Shown here in pieces: positions 24,999 through 34,451 of a stretch of DNA of 64,000 nt (its first letter is position 1; the number at the start of each line of letters is the position of its first letter). The notes under the pieces are model-generated. The model saw only the letters and a program-made list of their open reading frames with translations. It searched no databases and was not told the DNA's origin. The stretch is from SbD1 sp039679945 (GTDB lineage: Bacteria; Desulfobacterota; Syntrophobacteria; Syntrophobacterales; Syntrophobacteraceae), in contig JBDKTY010000127.1 of the NCBI GenBank assembly GCA_039679945.1, forward strand, positions 62,001 to 126,000, read 5' to 3'. The position numbers were made by a program, and so were the translations under genes.

Positions 24999-26029
24999 GC
25001 CAGGACTCCTTTCGGTAACTGCATGGTGATGCAATGAAGAGAACCGCGTCCGACGAGAAGTGGAAGACACGGGATGCCGGCGACCCGCCGATCAGGGAAG
25101 GCCTGCCGGATAGCCTCAAGGGCGGCGTGGTCCCGGCTGGTTCCATAGGTCGGGACAAGCACCGATCCGTTCATGATCAGAAAATTGGCATAAGTGGCGG
25201 GAAGTCGCTGTCCGCTTTCATCATGACACGCGGCGGGCCAGGGGAGGGGGATGAGGCGATAGGGACGGCCTTCCGGGGTGCTGAAAGATTTCAACTCCTT
25301 GGCCATTTCCCGCAAAGGGCCGTAGTGCTCGTCCCCGGGATCGTCGCAAGCCGTGTAGACGATAGTATCGCCCGGGCAGAACCGCGCCAGCGTGTCCACA
25401 TGGGCATCGGTATCGTCGCCGGCCAGGCTCCCCGATTCGATCCACAGGATTCGCTCCGCCCCGAACTGCATCCTCAGGAACGCATCGATATCGCTTCGAC
25501 CCATGTGGGGGTTCCGATTCGGACTCAGGAGGCATTGAGCGGTGGTAAGAATGGTACCCCGGCCATCGCTCTCGATGCTCCCCCCCTCGAGAACGAACCC
25601 AACCGTCTCGAGAGTACCGTGACCGAATGCCCCCTGGCTGCTGAGGCTCCGCGTAATCCGGTTGTCAAGGTCGGCCGCGAATTTAAGTCCCCAGCCGTTG
25701 AAGCAGAAATCGAGGAGTGTGGGCTCGCCGTTTTCCATGACGGTGATGGGGCCAAAATCCCTTGCCCAGGTGTCGTTGGTTTCGACGGCATGGAAGCGCA
25801 CCCGATCGAGATGCACCCCCCCGGCGCTTAGGGACTGCTTTGCCTCGTCGGTATCGGGCGCCGCCATCACGAGGTGTTCGGACCTGGTGACTTCTCGAGC
25901 GATATGAATGACCACGCGCCGCACCTCGCCGAGATCGGGCGCCCAGTCCGTCCCCGAATGAGGCCATGCCATCAGTACACCGTCCTGCGCTTCCCACTCC
26001 GCGGGCAATCTCCGTTTCACCTGGTTCAC
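24995..26029 (-). CDS. aguA: Agmatine deiminase AguA
   Basis: AguA converts agmatine to N-carbamoylputrescine and ammonia. The protein (344 aa) has RRLPAEWEAQDGVLMAWPH near its start, ETNDTWARDFGPI, EGGSIESDGRGT, HVDTLARFCPGD and the catalytic Cys near the end in GRGSLHCITMQLP. GTG 26029 is favoured because AGGGG lies about 6 nt upstream; a TTG 33 nt earlier is also open. The stop overlaps aguB, giving a two-gene polyamine operon. Confidence 0.92.
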   Translation of the reverse strand: MNQVKRRLPAEWEAQDGVLMAWPHSGTDWAPDLGEVRRVVIHIAREVTRSEHLVMAAPDTDEAKQSLSAGGVHLDRVRFHAVETNDTWARDFGPITVMENGEPTLLDFCFNGWGLKFAADLDNRITRSLSSQGAFGHGTLETVGFVLEGGSIESDGRGTILTTAQCLLSPNRNPHMGRSDIDAFLRMQFGAERILWIESGSLAGDDTDAHVDTLARFCPGDTIVYTACDDPGDEHYGPLREMAKELKSFSTPEGRPYRLIPLPWPAACHDESGQRLPATYANFLIMNGSVLVPTYGTSRDHAALEAIRQAFPDRRVAGIPCLPLLVGRGSLHCITMQLPKGVLA

Positions 26030-26927
26030 CGATACCCCTCTGTAGTATATCTGCCGCGGCAAAAGACGTTATCGTCGGCATGTCCCCCCCTCACTCCGTG
26101 GGGGCAAGATCCGGTTCCCGTTCGTGCCGAGTGAATATGTGCCCCGCATGGGCGGAGCGCAACATCATTCTAACAGAAACTGCCCGGAAATCCAAAGAGT
26201 GGGCTGAATGCGCGGTTCTTCGGACTGAGAACAATCCGGTTTTTGATACACGCGACGGATGGATTTAAGGATTATAAGCAAGCAATATCTCCTGAGAACT
26301 AATACTACAAACATGGATTAGCATCTTGGTATCAGTGAAAGCAATATGGATTGCAACCCTGACCAGCAATGCGAAAACTTCTTAAAAGGTTTCAATAATT
26401 CTCCGCCCAAGGGTGTTTCATGCTTACGGCAAGGCATTATTGATGCCGGAAAGCACCCTGAATCCATCAAATTATCATCGGGGTGATGACTGTTTGGCTC
26501 CCGCTGCTTATTGTACTTGAGCACATCCCGATATAATGAGATAATAACGCTGCAGTACAGATGGTCTTATCGTGCTGATCCAGCAGTCGATTGACTTCTC
26601 CGGCGGCGGTGAATCCGCGTTCTTCAGGTCGGCACGCACTTTTCCGATATGAGCGACCAAGTTCAAGAGCTGCCATGGAATGGTCTCATCGCTATACCTG
26701 GAATTTCTCGCAATCTGCTCCTCTCAACTATTATGGCACCGGTTACGGCACCGGGCAGAGAACTATCGGTCTTGATGCTTCACCTGATTTCGGGAAGGGG
26801 CCGCGCGTAATCCGCATATCGTCCGCGCGCATTTTCTTTTGAACCCGCGCCCGCGCCGGTGAGTTCGCCTCTTTCGAAGATTGTTGCCTTATCTCCGAAA
26901 ACACCTGTCATTGGAGAGAATCAACAG
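26030..26927. other. Long spacer without a recognisable gene
   Basis: About 900 nt between aguA and the sigma-54 regulator. Short frames on both strands lack ribosome sites and family features. No tRNA, repeat of the dispersed family or strong terminator was found. It may be a decayed insertion. Confidence 0.4.
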
Positions 26928-28376
26928 ATGGCTGACATCCTGATTATTGATGATGAGAGGGCGTATTGCGATTTACTGACAAGTATAATTCAGTCGGAGG
27001 GGCATAAGCCTGTTTGCCGCCTGACCCTTCTTGAAGGGATCCAGGAGGCGTTTTCTCATCCTTATGATCTCGTTCTGCTCGATGTAATGCTGCCCGATGG
27101 AAATGGTCTGGATGCGATCCGGAAGATCAAGGAGGCGCCGTCCTCTCCGGAGGTCATCATCCTGACGGGGTCCGGCAATCCCGATGGAGCTGAATCGGCC
27201 ATCAGGTGGGGCGCATGGGACTACATCGAAAAACCTGCCTCGGCCAAGGAAATCCTCCTTCCGGTGATCAGAGCCCTGGAATTCAGTGAGGAAAAACGAT
27301 CCAAGCTAAGATCCATAGTCCTCGACCGCAGTGAAATAATCGGGGAGTCTCCACCGATCAGGACCTGCATCGATTCACTGGCTCAAGCGTCCAGGAGCGA
27401 TGTGAACGTACTGATCACCGGGGAGACGGGCACTGGAAAGGAATTGTTCGCCAAGGCGCTCCACATGAATAGTGCTCGTCGCGAGATGCCGTTTGTTGTG
27501 GTGGATTGCGCCGCTTTGCCGGAGACCATAGTGGAGAGCCTTCTTTTCGGGCATGAGAAGGGGGCCTTCACCGGCGCCTACAAGAGTCATGGCGGGTTGA
27601 TAAAGCAGGCTGACGGCGGGACTCTTTTCCTCGATGAGGTGGGAGAGCTTCCGATGTCGCTTCAGAAAGCATTTCTCAGAGTCCTCCAGGAACATCGCTT
27701 TCGTCCCGTTGGAAGCAAGAAAGAGCAGACGAGCGATTTCAGGTTGATCGCGGCCACCAATCGGGACCTTCAGGCAATGGTTGCCGCCGGGACTTTTAGA
27801 AACGATCTTCTGTTTCGTATCTGCTCCTTCACCATCCAACTGCCTGCTTTACGGGAGCGCCGGCAGGATATACGGCAGCTTGCACTCCATTACATGGCCA
27901 AAGTGTGTGGAAAAGCCCGGATCGGCATAAAAGGGCTCTCTCCCGACTTTTTTGATGCCCTCGAGTCTTACGACTGGCCGGGGAATATCCGCGAACTGTT
28001 TGCCGTGCTCAACAGTGCTCTCATTTCGGCCTACGATGACCCTCTGCTCTATTCCTTCCATCTGCCCAGGGAAATCAGGGCCAAGGCCGCCAGGTTATCC
28101 ATCGCGGAGAAGGCGCCGCCGCGCGCGGAAAAACAGGGCAGTGTGATGGAGCGAATCCCGGTGAGCGGACCTCTGCCGGGGTACAACCGGTTTCGTAAGA
28201 CGCTGGTTGAGGAAGGTGAGAAGCATTATTTCAAGGAAGTGATATCGCGCGCGGGCGGAGATGTATCGGAAGCCTGCCGCATGTCCGGTCTGTCCCGGTC
28301 AAGGCTCTATTATTTCCTCCAAAAGTATGGGTTCCCCTCGTTCAAGTACTACACGTCCGAGTCCAAAAGCCGCTAG
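26928..28376 (+). CDS. Sigma-54-dependent response regulator (NtrC/AtoC type)
   Basis: The 482-residue protein has three domains. Receiver, residues 1-115: ILIIDDERAYCDLL and LVLLDVMLPDGNG with the phospho-accepting Asp. Sigma-54 AAA+ domain, about 135-370: GETGTGKELFAKALH (Walker A), GAFTGA loop that touches sigma-54, and GGTLFLDEVGELP (Walker B). C-terminal Fis-like helix-turn-helix: VSEACRMSGLSRSRLYYFLQKYG. GGAGAG precedes ATG 26928 by 9 nt. No histidine kinase is adjacent. Immediately downstream lie paired operator-like palindromes and a -24/-12 promoter, probably its target. Confidence 0.93.
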   Translation: MADILIIDDERAYCDLLTSIIQSEGHKPVCRLTLLEGIQEAFSHPYDLVLLDVMLPDGNGLDAIRKIKEAPSSPEVIILTGSGNPDGAESAIRWGAWDYIEKPASAKEILLPVIRALEFSEEKRSKLRSIVLDRSEIIGESPPIRTCIDSLAQASRSDVNVLITGETGTGKELFAKALHMNSARREMPFVVVDCAALPETIVESLLFGHEKGAFTGAYKSHGGLIKQADGGTLFLDEVGELPMSLQKAFLRVLQEHRFRPVGSKKEQTSDFRLIAATNRDLQAMVAAGTFRNDLLFRICSFTIQLPALRERRQDIRQLALHYMAKVCGKARIGIKGLSPDFFDALESYDWPGNIRELFAVLNSALISAYDDPLLYSFHLPREIRAKAARLSIAEKAPPRAEKQGSVMERIPVSGPLPGYNRFRKTLVEEGEKHYFKEVISRAGGDVSEACRMSGLSRSRLYYFLQKYGFPSFKYYTSESKSR

Positions 28377-28384
28377 CGCCCGGT

Positions 28385-28452
28385 TATACTGATTAGCGTT
28401 CGAGATGATACAGCCCCGTTCGCCCTGAGTATCGAAGGGTGGAACGGGCCAG
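28385..28452. repeat. Dispersed palindromic element, copy 3 (left part)
   Basis: TATACTGATTAGCGTTCGAG, then GATGATACAGC, then the core CCCGTTCGCCCTGAG ... AAGGGTGGAACGGGCC. The right terminal repeat is not found here. It sits 9 nt after the response-regulator stop and its hairpin could act as a transcript end. Confidence 0.7.
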
Positions 28453-28552
28453 TGTTGATCCGGATGCCCATCATTCAGGGCTGGCGCCAACCCTGAGCAC
28501 AACCCGGTATTACGCCAATACCGCCATATCCCTCCCCGGGGGCATCGAGAGA

Positions 28553-28605
28553 GCAAGGATGTCCTGAATTCGAGGAATTTGTCCTGGAATTCAGGACATC
28601 CTTGC
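28553..28605. promoter_or_regulatory. Tandem palindromic activator sites (candidate enhancer/UAS)
   Basis: A perfect 19-bp inverted repeat (28553-28571 and 28587-28605; arm GCAAGGATGTCCTGAATTC) contains two overlapping operator-like palindromes, TGTCCTGAATTCGAGGA and TGTCCTGGAATTCAGGACA, about 21 bp apart. They lie about 100-150 bp before the expected start from the -24/-12 promoter at 28672, the usual place for NtrC-type activator dimers. Confidence 0.65.
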
Positions 28606-28671
28606 TGATTCCTGATTTTCAGGTTTCCTCCTCATTTCCAGCAAAGCCTTATCCGTAGCCGATTTAAGAAC

Positions 28672-28688
28672 TTGGCATAGTGATTGCT
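28672..28688 (+). promoter_or_regulatory. Sigma-54 (-24/-12) promoter
   Basis: TTGGCAT-AGTGA-TTGCT matches YTGGCAC-N5-TTGCW with the invariant GG and GC separated by 10 nt. Transcription would begin near 28700, 37 nt before the ATG of the 131-aa gene. Confidence 0.7.
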
Positions 28689-28736
28689 CACTATGTCTGT
28701 CCGTAGAGTGATTCAATCCCAGCAGGAGTGGCCCGA

Positions 28737-29132
28737 ATGACAATTTGCATCTGTGCGACGGATAGGGCGGCGGAATCGGTCGTTTATCTGGAAAGACTCA
28801 TGGAGGACATTCTGCCGGAGGTGGGCATCTATTCCTATCACAATATCAGAGACTTTGAAGAAAGACTGAGGGACCCCAGACAGGTGACCGACATAGCGGT
28901 GCTGGCGCCGGCCGATGAGCAGGAACTCAATGAATACGCCGATCTTCGAGGTTTGTTCGATGATACCAAAGTGCTCCTGGTGCTGCATGAATGTAGTCGA
29001 AAAATGGTCTTGAGAGGTCACATATTGCGACCGCGGTTCATGATATTCGCCGACACCGAACTGGAAGTCGTGGGGAGTGTTCTGGAAAAGATGACCGACA
29101 TCACAAACAACGGTAACAGTCTCAGGATGTAA
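28737..29132 (+). CDS. Uncharacterised 131-aa protein, receiver-like fold, sigma-54-driven
   Basis: ATG 28737 has AGGAG 8 nt upstream; a GTG 9 nt earlier is too close to that site. The protein begins MTICICATDRAAESVVYLER. It alternates predicted strands and helices, with DIAVLAPADEQE, DDTKVLLVLHE and RPRFMIFADTELEVVGSVLEKM, reminiscent of a receiver domain that lacks the phospho-acceptor pocket. I do not recognise the family. Its promoter and upstream sites tie it to the adjacent sigma-54 regulator, and the 82-aa gene downstream may be co-transcribed. Confidence 0.7.
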   Translation: MTICICATDRAAESVVYLERLMEDILPEVGIYSYHNIRDFEERLRDPRQVTDIAVLAPADEQELNEYADLRGLFDDTKVLLVLHECSRKMVLRGHILRPRFMIFADTELEVVGSVLEKMTDITNNGNSLRM

Positions 29133-29237
29133 GAATCATGAAAGCGGTGTGATGGAGTGATCGAATTCCACGCATGAAAGCTTGAGATCGGAAGGCTTAT
29201 GATTTTGGACAAATCAACTAATGAAGGGGGAAGATAA

Positions 29238-29486
29238 ATGGTACGCGTAGCGCTTCACACGGAAGATGGCCAGAGGCTTGAACTCGAAATCAGCGAACAG
29301 GATCATGTCTTCTGGCAGGTTGCGGCTGGAGCAACCGGGCCGGAAGAGCAGGGTTATTTGAAATGGAGCGAACTGGAAACCGATCTGGCGGAAGGGATGA
29401 GCGGTGTCGGGCAACGGATAGTGGAAGCAGTGCAGGTGTGGAGGGACAACTTCATGATTGCGTGTCCGAAAAGCACTGCTGCCTGA
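29238..29486 (+). CDS. Uncharacterised 82-aa protein
   Basis: A strong GAAGGGGGAAG ribosome site precedes ATG 29238. The product (MVRVALHTEDGQRLELEISE start) is acidic, without cysteine pairs or membrane helices; one Cys lies near the end. It looks like a compact soluble protein with an N-terminal beta-hairpin and C-terminal helix (GQRIVEAVQVWRDNFMIA). It follows the 131-aa gene by 105 nt on the same strand, so it may share the sigma-54 promoter. Family not recognised. Confidence 0.65.
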   Translation: MVRVALHTEDGQRLELEISEQDHVFWQVAAGATGPEEQGYLKWSELETDLAEGMSGVGQRIVEAVQVWRDNFMIACPKSTAA

Positions 29487-30072
29487 GGTGATGGCGTCAC
29501 GCTCCCTTGGGGTGATGCCCGCATGCCGCATTCAGCTCCCCTGGCGGGTCTGACACGTAGGTTGCACGAAGGGTCGCAACTCCAGCCCGGTGTGGTTTGA
29601 GGAAAACGTCAGGCCCTGAAACAATAACGCGCGGGGGTGCGGACGGGGAGTTGAGAACAGCGAGCGGTCCGGCCACGGCAATGGTCTCATCCGAACCAGA
29701 TGGCAGGCGTCCGACAAGGGCGTCTGCCATTTTTCGATCGTGCGCCCGATAAATTCCTTACATTCATCTCATATTAAAGATCGCATCTGCATCGGAGCAC
29801 TTCCAAACCCGTCGGGATCATGGAAGGGGATTCGGACCGGCCTTACTCCGGACTGGCACTGGAAGGCAAGTCCAGCCTCGGCACGGCGCTCATATCCGTG
29901 GTAAGCGGACGTTCCATTCCCCCGCTTCTTTGAGCCTGAAAAGCAACATCTTGAACACAACTTCATGAGTCCGGGACTGAAAATGCGAAAGCCGCGGCCC
30001 CCGTCCGGATTGCACTTAAAGGAGGGTGTCGCGGCCGATTCCATCCGCCGGGCCGGGCAGGCCCCGCGCCAT
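29487..30072. other. Spacer between convergent units
   Basis: No supported gene. The stretch is GC-rich; short frames on the minus strand lack ribosome sites. A clear terminator was not found for either flank. Confidence 0.4.
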
Positions 30073-31329
30073 CTAGAAATTCCATCTCCTGAACACCAGG
30101 GTCCCGTTTGTCCCCCCAAAACCGAACGAATTGGAAAGCGCTATCTCGATTTTAGCTTTTCTCGGCTTATTGGGTACATAATCCAGGTCACAATCGGGGT
30201 CCGGAAATTCATAGTTCATGGTTGGCGGCATTATCTGATTATAGAGGGTCATAGCCGTGTAGGCTGCTTCCACGCCGCCCGCGCCTCCGAGCAGATGCCC
30301 TGTCATGGACTTGGTCGAACTTACGGCCAGTTTGTAGGCATGCTCGCCGAAAATGGTCTTTATCGCTTGCGTCTCGTATTTGTCGTTGAGTTCCGTGGAT
30401 GTACCATGAGCGTTGATATACTGCACGGCGTCCGGCTGGATTCCCGCATCATCGATGGCCGCCTGCATGCACCGGGCCGCTCCCTCGCCATCAGGGGCCG
30501 GGGCCGCCATATGGTAGGCATCCCCGGAAGCGCCGAAGCCGATCACTTCTGCGTAAATCCGCGCTCCGCGCGCCAGTGCAAAGTTGAGCTCCTCGAGTAC
30601 CAGGATGCCGGCGCCTTCGGCCAGGACAAAACCATCCCTTTCCTTGTCAAAGGGCCTTGAAGCCCTCTGCGGCTCGTCATTGCGCGTGGACAGCGCGCGC
30701 ATGGCATTGAAACCGGCTACGCCAAGGGTCGTTACGGTGGACTCCACGCCTCCGGTCAGCATGACCTCGGAGACCCCATCGCGGATGAGATGATATGCTT
30801 GTCCAACCGCGTGCGTTCCCGCCGCGCAGGCCGTCTGCACCGAGAAGTTGGGACCCTTTGCCGCATGATATATCGAAATCAGGCCGGGGGCCATATTCCC
30901 GATGATCATCGGTATAAAGAAAGGGCTTACCTTTTTGGGACCATAGTCCAGCACGAGCTTGTGAGACTCTTCAATGGTGAGAAGTCCTCCCAGTCCGCAG
31001 CCGACGACCACGCCCGCGCGCGGGGAGACTTCCGGCTCGATCTTCAGGCTGGCGTCAGCCATGGCCAGATGGGCGGCCCCGAGTGCGAACTGCAGAAAAG
31101 GGTCCATTTTCCGGAGTTCTTTTTTCGGGATATAGTCCTCCGGGTGGTAGTCTTTCACTTCACCCGCGATTTTAGTGATAAAAGGGGTGGAGTCGAAGCG
31201 TGTGATCGGGCCTATGCCGGACTTTCCGCTCATTAACGAGGACCAGTTTGCCTCGTTGCCAACTCCCAGGGGCGACACCAGGCCGATTCCCGTAATCACC
31301 ACGCGACGACGATTATTATCGCTTGCCAT
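30073..31329 (-). CDS. fabF: 3-oxoacyl-ACP synthase II FabF
   Basis: FabF elongates acyl-ACP by condensation with malonyl-ACP. The 418-residue protein has RRVVITGIGLVSPLG at the start, the active-site Cys in SVQTACAAGTHAVGQA, His in INAHGTSTELND and His in SSTKSMTGHLLGGAGGVEA, and ends with the glycine-rich NSFGFGGTNGTLVF. ATG 31329 fits family length; the frame is open further upstream. It follows fabG by 65 nt; acpP, which normally sits between them, is missing. Confidence 0.95.
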   Translation of the reverse strand: MASDNNRRRVVITGIGLVSPLGVGNEANWSSLMSGKSGIGPITRFDSTPFITKIAGEVKDYHPEDYIPKKELRKMDPFLQFALGAAHLAMADASLKIEPEVSPRAGVVVGCGLGGLLTIEESHKLVLDYGPKKVSPFFIPMIIGNMAPGLISIYHAAKGPNFSVQTACAAGTHAVGQAYHLIRDGVSEVMLTGGVESTVTTLGVAGFNAMRALSTRNDEPQRASRPFDKERDGFVLAEGAGILVLEELNFALARGARIYAEVIGFGASGDAYHMAAPAPDGEGAARCMQAAIDDAGIQPDAVQYINAHGTSTELNDKYETQAIKTIFGEHAYKLAVSSTKSMTGHLLGGAGGVEAAYTAMTLYNQIMPPTMNYEFPDPDCDLDYVPNKPRKAKIEIALSNSFGFGGTNGTLVFRRWNF

Positions 31330-31394
31330 CCTTTTCCACTCCCGCATAAATATAAAAGACCGGCGCGCCCGGATGGGTCGGGGCACAGCGCCGA

Positions 31395-32138
31395 TCAGCC
31401 CATAAACATTCCGCCATTTACATGAATTACCTGTCCCGTGATATACCCCGCCGCATCGGAAGCAAGAAAAGCAACCGCGGCGGCAATGTCCTCGGGTTTC
31501 CCGTATCTTCCCGCGGGAATCTGCGTGAGCAGCATCTCACGAGCTTTTTCAGGAAGCGCGAACGTCATGTCGGTTTCGATAAATCCGGGCGCCACCGCGT
31601 TTACTGTAATCTTTCGGGAGATTATCTCACGCGCGAGAGAACGCGTCAGGCCGATCAAACCGGCCTTGGCGGCGGAGTAGTTGCATTGGCCGGGATTGCC
31701 GACCAGCCCGACAACCGAGGTGACATTAACGATACGCCCGTAACGTTGCCGCATCATGGGTTTTACCACTGCCTGGGAACAAAGAAAAGCCCCTTTGAGG
31801 TTCGTGTCCATCACCTCATCCCACTCACTGGTCTTCATAAGCGCGAGGAGATTGTCGCGGGCAATGCCGGCGTTGTTTACCAGGACGTCAACCCTGCCGA
31901 ACGTATCCACGATTTCCTTGAACGCCTGCTTCACTGCTTCCGGATCGGAGACGCTGAATCCGCGCAGATGGGCGGTTGCTCCCTTTGCCTCGACAAGCGC
32001 CGCGGTCTCGCGTGCTCCGTCGGGGCTGGAATTGTAATTGACGATTATGTCAGTGTCTTCCCGGGAAAGCCCGACCGCTATGGCACGCCCGATTCCGCGA
32101 CTGGCCCCGGTCACCACTATAACCCTTCTATCACTCAT
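31395..32138 (-). CDS. fabG: 3-oxoacyl-ACP reductase FabG
   Basis: FabG uses NADPH to reduce 3-oxoacyl-ACP. The 247-residue short-chain dehydrogenase has TGASRGIGRAIAV (cofactor), NNAGIARDNLL, the catalytic Ser in VNVTSVVGLVGNPGQ and YxxxK in YSAAKAGLIGLTRSLA, then PGFIETDMT and the C-terminal GQVIHVNGGMFMG. GAGGCGG precedes ATG 32138. It lies between etfA and fabF. Confidence 0.95.
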   Translation of the reverse strand: MSDRRVIVVTGASRGIGRAIAVGLSREDTDIIVNYNSSPDGARETAALVEAKGATAHLRGFSVSDPEAVKQAFKEIVDTFGRVDVLVNNAGIARDNLLALMKTSEWDEVMDTNLKGAFLCSQAVVKPMMRQRYGRIVNVTSVVGLVGNPGQCNYSAAKAGLIGLTRSLAREIISRKITVNAVAPGFIETDMTFALPEKAREMLLTQIPAGRYGKPEDIAAAVAFLASDAAGYITGQVIHVNGGMFMG

Positions 32139-32266
32139 AGTTCCGCCTCTCGACTTTTCAGAGACCAATTGCACAATGTGAATTCCAGGAAAAACCGATG
32201 GATACTCTTATTGCAGTTCCGGTGGATGGTTTCCTGAACAGTGCCTGGAATAAGGCTTCAGCCGAC

Positions 32267-33460
32267 TCACTCGCCCCGTTCCCGCTTCATGCGCTTAATG
32301 AACGCCGGCATGAACTCAAAAAGGTCCGCAACCACACCGTAGGTGGCCACATCAAAAATCGGCGCGTGCGGGTCCTTATTGACGGCGACGATAACCTGGG
32401 AACCCTGCATGCCGACCAGGTGCTGAATAGCGCCGGAGAGTCCGACCGCCATGTAGAGCGCGGGGGCTACAGTGCGCCCTGTCTGCCCCACCTGGTGGGA
32501 AGGGGCGATCCAGCCCTCCTCGACCGCGCCGCGTGATGCTCCGACCGCGCCGTTCACCATTTGAGCAAGCTCTTCAAGAATGGAAAAATTCTCGGGCTTG
32601 CGCAGGCCGCGGCCGCCGGAAATGATAACGTCGGCTTCCACCAGGCGCGCCGTCTGGTCCTTTTCGGGGATGACCTCCAGTACCTCGACCCTGCCGGTGA
32701 GGCATTCCGCGGGCAATTCCACCGCTTCCACACGGCCCGCGTGTCCCTCGCGCCTGACCGGCTTCATCACCTTCGGTCTGACGGTTGCCATCTGGGGCCG
32801 GGTGTTGGGGCAGATGATCGTTGCCATGATATTGCCGCCGAATGCGGGCCGCGTCTGGAGAAGCAGTCCGTCGGCGCTGATATCCAGCTCGGTACAGTCC
32901 GCGGTGAGGCCCGTTCGCAGGGAGGCCGCGACCCGTGGGATGAAGGAGCGGCCGATGCTGGTCGCTCCGGCAAGAAGTATCTCGGGCCGTTTGCGCCTGA
33001 TAAGTTCAACCAGCGTTTTTGCATATATTTCGTCTGTAAAATGAGCCAGTTCGGGACGGTCCACCACATAGACAATGTCGGCGCCGTGCGCTATGAGTTC
33101 GTCGGCAACGCGCGCATCGATCCCCGAGCCCAGCAAAATGGCGCTGAGTTCCACTCCCCGCTTGTCGGCAAGCGCTCTGCCGCTTCCAAGCAGTTCGTGG
33201 CTCACATTGTGGATTTCGCCCTCGCGCCATTCGGCATATACCCATACGCCCCGGTAGCTGGCGATATCCGCGGCGGGACCGGTCCCCACCTCGGGGAGCG
33301 AAAGCGCCCCGAATTCGCACGTGTCCACGCAAATGCCGCAGAGCGTGCATTCATCCGAGATCTCAATGTGGTCTTCCAAAAGAGAAATGGCGCCAACCGG
33401 GCATGCGTCGGAGCATACACCGCACACAGTGCATTTTTTACTGTCTACAACCGCTTTCAT
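32267..33460 (-). CDS. etfA: Electron transfer flavoprotein alpha subunit with N-terminal 2[4Fe-4S] ferredoxin domain
   Basis: EtfA binds FAD and pairs with EtfB to carry electrons from acyl-CoA dehydrogenase. The 397-residue protein begins with a ferredoxin module: KKCTVCGVCSDACPVGAISLL and DECTLCGICVDTCEFGALSL. The ETF alpha domain follows, with the FAD-binding segment SGGRGLRKPENF and VGQTGRTVAPALYMAVGLSGAIQH. The ferredoxin extension is found in anaerobes and implies an electron path to ferredoxin or a membrane oxidoreductase. It overlaps etfB by 4 nt. Confidence 0.94.
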   Translation of the reverse strand: MKAVVDSKKCTVCGVCSDACPVGAISLLEDHIEISDECTLCGICVDTCEFGALSLPEVGTGPAADIASYRGVWVYAEWREGEIHNVSHELLGSGRALADKRGVELSAILLGSGIDARVADELIAHGADIVYVVDRPELAHFTDEIYAKTLVELIRRKRPEILLAGATSIGRSFIPRVAASLRTGLTADCTELDISADGLLLQTRPAFGGNIMATIICPNTRPQMATVRPKVMKPVRREGHAGRVEAVELPAECLTGRVEVLEVIPEKDQTARLVEADVIISGGRGLRKPENFSILEELAQMVNGAVGASRGAVEEGWIAPSHQVGQTGRTVAPALYMAVGLSGAIQHLVGMQGSQVIVAVNKDPHAPIFDVATYGVVADLFEFMPAFIKRMKRERGE

Positions 33461-34248
33461 ATTCCGGGTATCCTGGATTGTTTCAGATATTGGAAGAGCT
33501 TTTCAACCTGCTCGTCGAGAGTGCCTGTTAACTGGATACGGTTGGACCGTCTTGGCGGGCTGAAGACGCGCACCACCTGGGTAAACGAGCCGCAAAGGCC
33601 CACGCGCTCGGGTTCGAGGCCCAGTTCCGCCGCGCCCCAGACCGGAACCTCGGCCTTTTTGGCGCGCATCTTGTGGCGCAATGATGGAACCCGAGGCTCG
33701 CCTATTTCCTTGATAACCGTGAGGAGGGCGGGCATGGGCAGTTTCCAGATTTCCATTCCCTCGTCCGTCTGGCGCACCGCCTTGATCGAGCCGCCGTCGA
33801 GCAACTCGATCTTCTTGACAAACGTGGCATGCGGGATGTCGAGCAGAGTAGCCATCTCCGGACCGACCTGGGCCGTGTCACCGTCGATTGCCTGTTTCCC
33901 GCACAGTATCATGTCCACGTCGCCCAACTTGCGGATGGCGGCGGAGAGCGTGGTTGAAGTCGCCCATGTATCGGCCCCGGCAAAGGCGCGGTCGCTCAAA
34001 AGGACCGCATCATCCACACCGAGTGCCATGGTGTCTCTGAGCGCCTCCGTGGCCTGGGGTGGTCCCATCGTGATCACCGTGACACGGGCGCCGTTTTCAT
34101 CCTTGATCTTCAGCGCCGCTTCCACCGCGAAAAGGTCGAATGGGTTAAGTATGCTCTCAACGCCCTGCCTGACGAGGGTGTGCGTATCCGGGTCTATCCG
34201 GACATTTTTCGTATCGGGCACCTGCTTGATACAAACAACTATATGCAT
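33457..34248 (-). CDS. etfB: Electron transfer flavoprotein beta subunit
   Basis: The 263-residue protein starts MHIVVCIKQVPDT and has NPFDLFAVEAALKIKDE and the nucleotide-binding segment CGKQAIDGDTAQVGPEMATLL, the EtfB signatures. ATG 34248 fits the family; the frame extends 8 codons further without a ribosome site. It overlaps etfA and lies 203 nt downstream of the acyl-CoA dehydrogenase, its likely electron donor. Confidence 0.94.
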   Translation of the reverse strand: MHIVVCIKQVPDTKNVRIDPDTHTLVRQGVESILNPFDLFAVEAALKIKDENGARVTVITMGPPQATEALRDTMALGVDDAVLLSDRAFAGADTWATSTTLSAAIRKLGDVDMILCGKQAIDGDTAQVGPEMATLLDIPHATFVKKIELLDGGSIKAVRQTDEGMEIWKLPMPALLTVIKEIGEPRVPSLRHKMRAKKAEVPVWGAAELGLEPERVGLCGSFTQVVRVFSPPRRSNRIQLTGTLDEQVEKLFQYLKQSRIPGI

Positions 34249-34451
34249 TCCAGCCGAAGCTCCTGTCCTCAATGGCTGTATAACCAGCCGAAATTAGTCG
34301 CCGCCGGTTGAACGTGCGCACCGGCGCATTCAACGGGAACCGGCGGGTCGAAATCAACCGCAAGCCGCCACTGGGCAAGAGCCGGATCGCGGCTTTCGCC
34401 GGGGTGACGGCGTGACTGTCATGGTTCCCGACCTGGATTTTTCAACTCAGG

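Noticed and set aside
26030..26927. Search for a CRISPR array, tRNA or phage gene in the long spacer
   Set aside because: No direct repeats with regular spacing and no conserved frame were found; likewise no CRISPR array elsewhere in the window.
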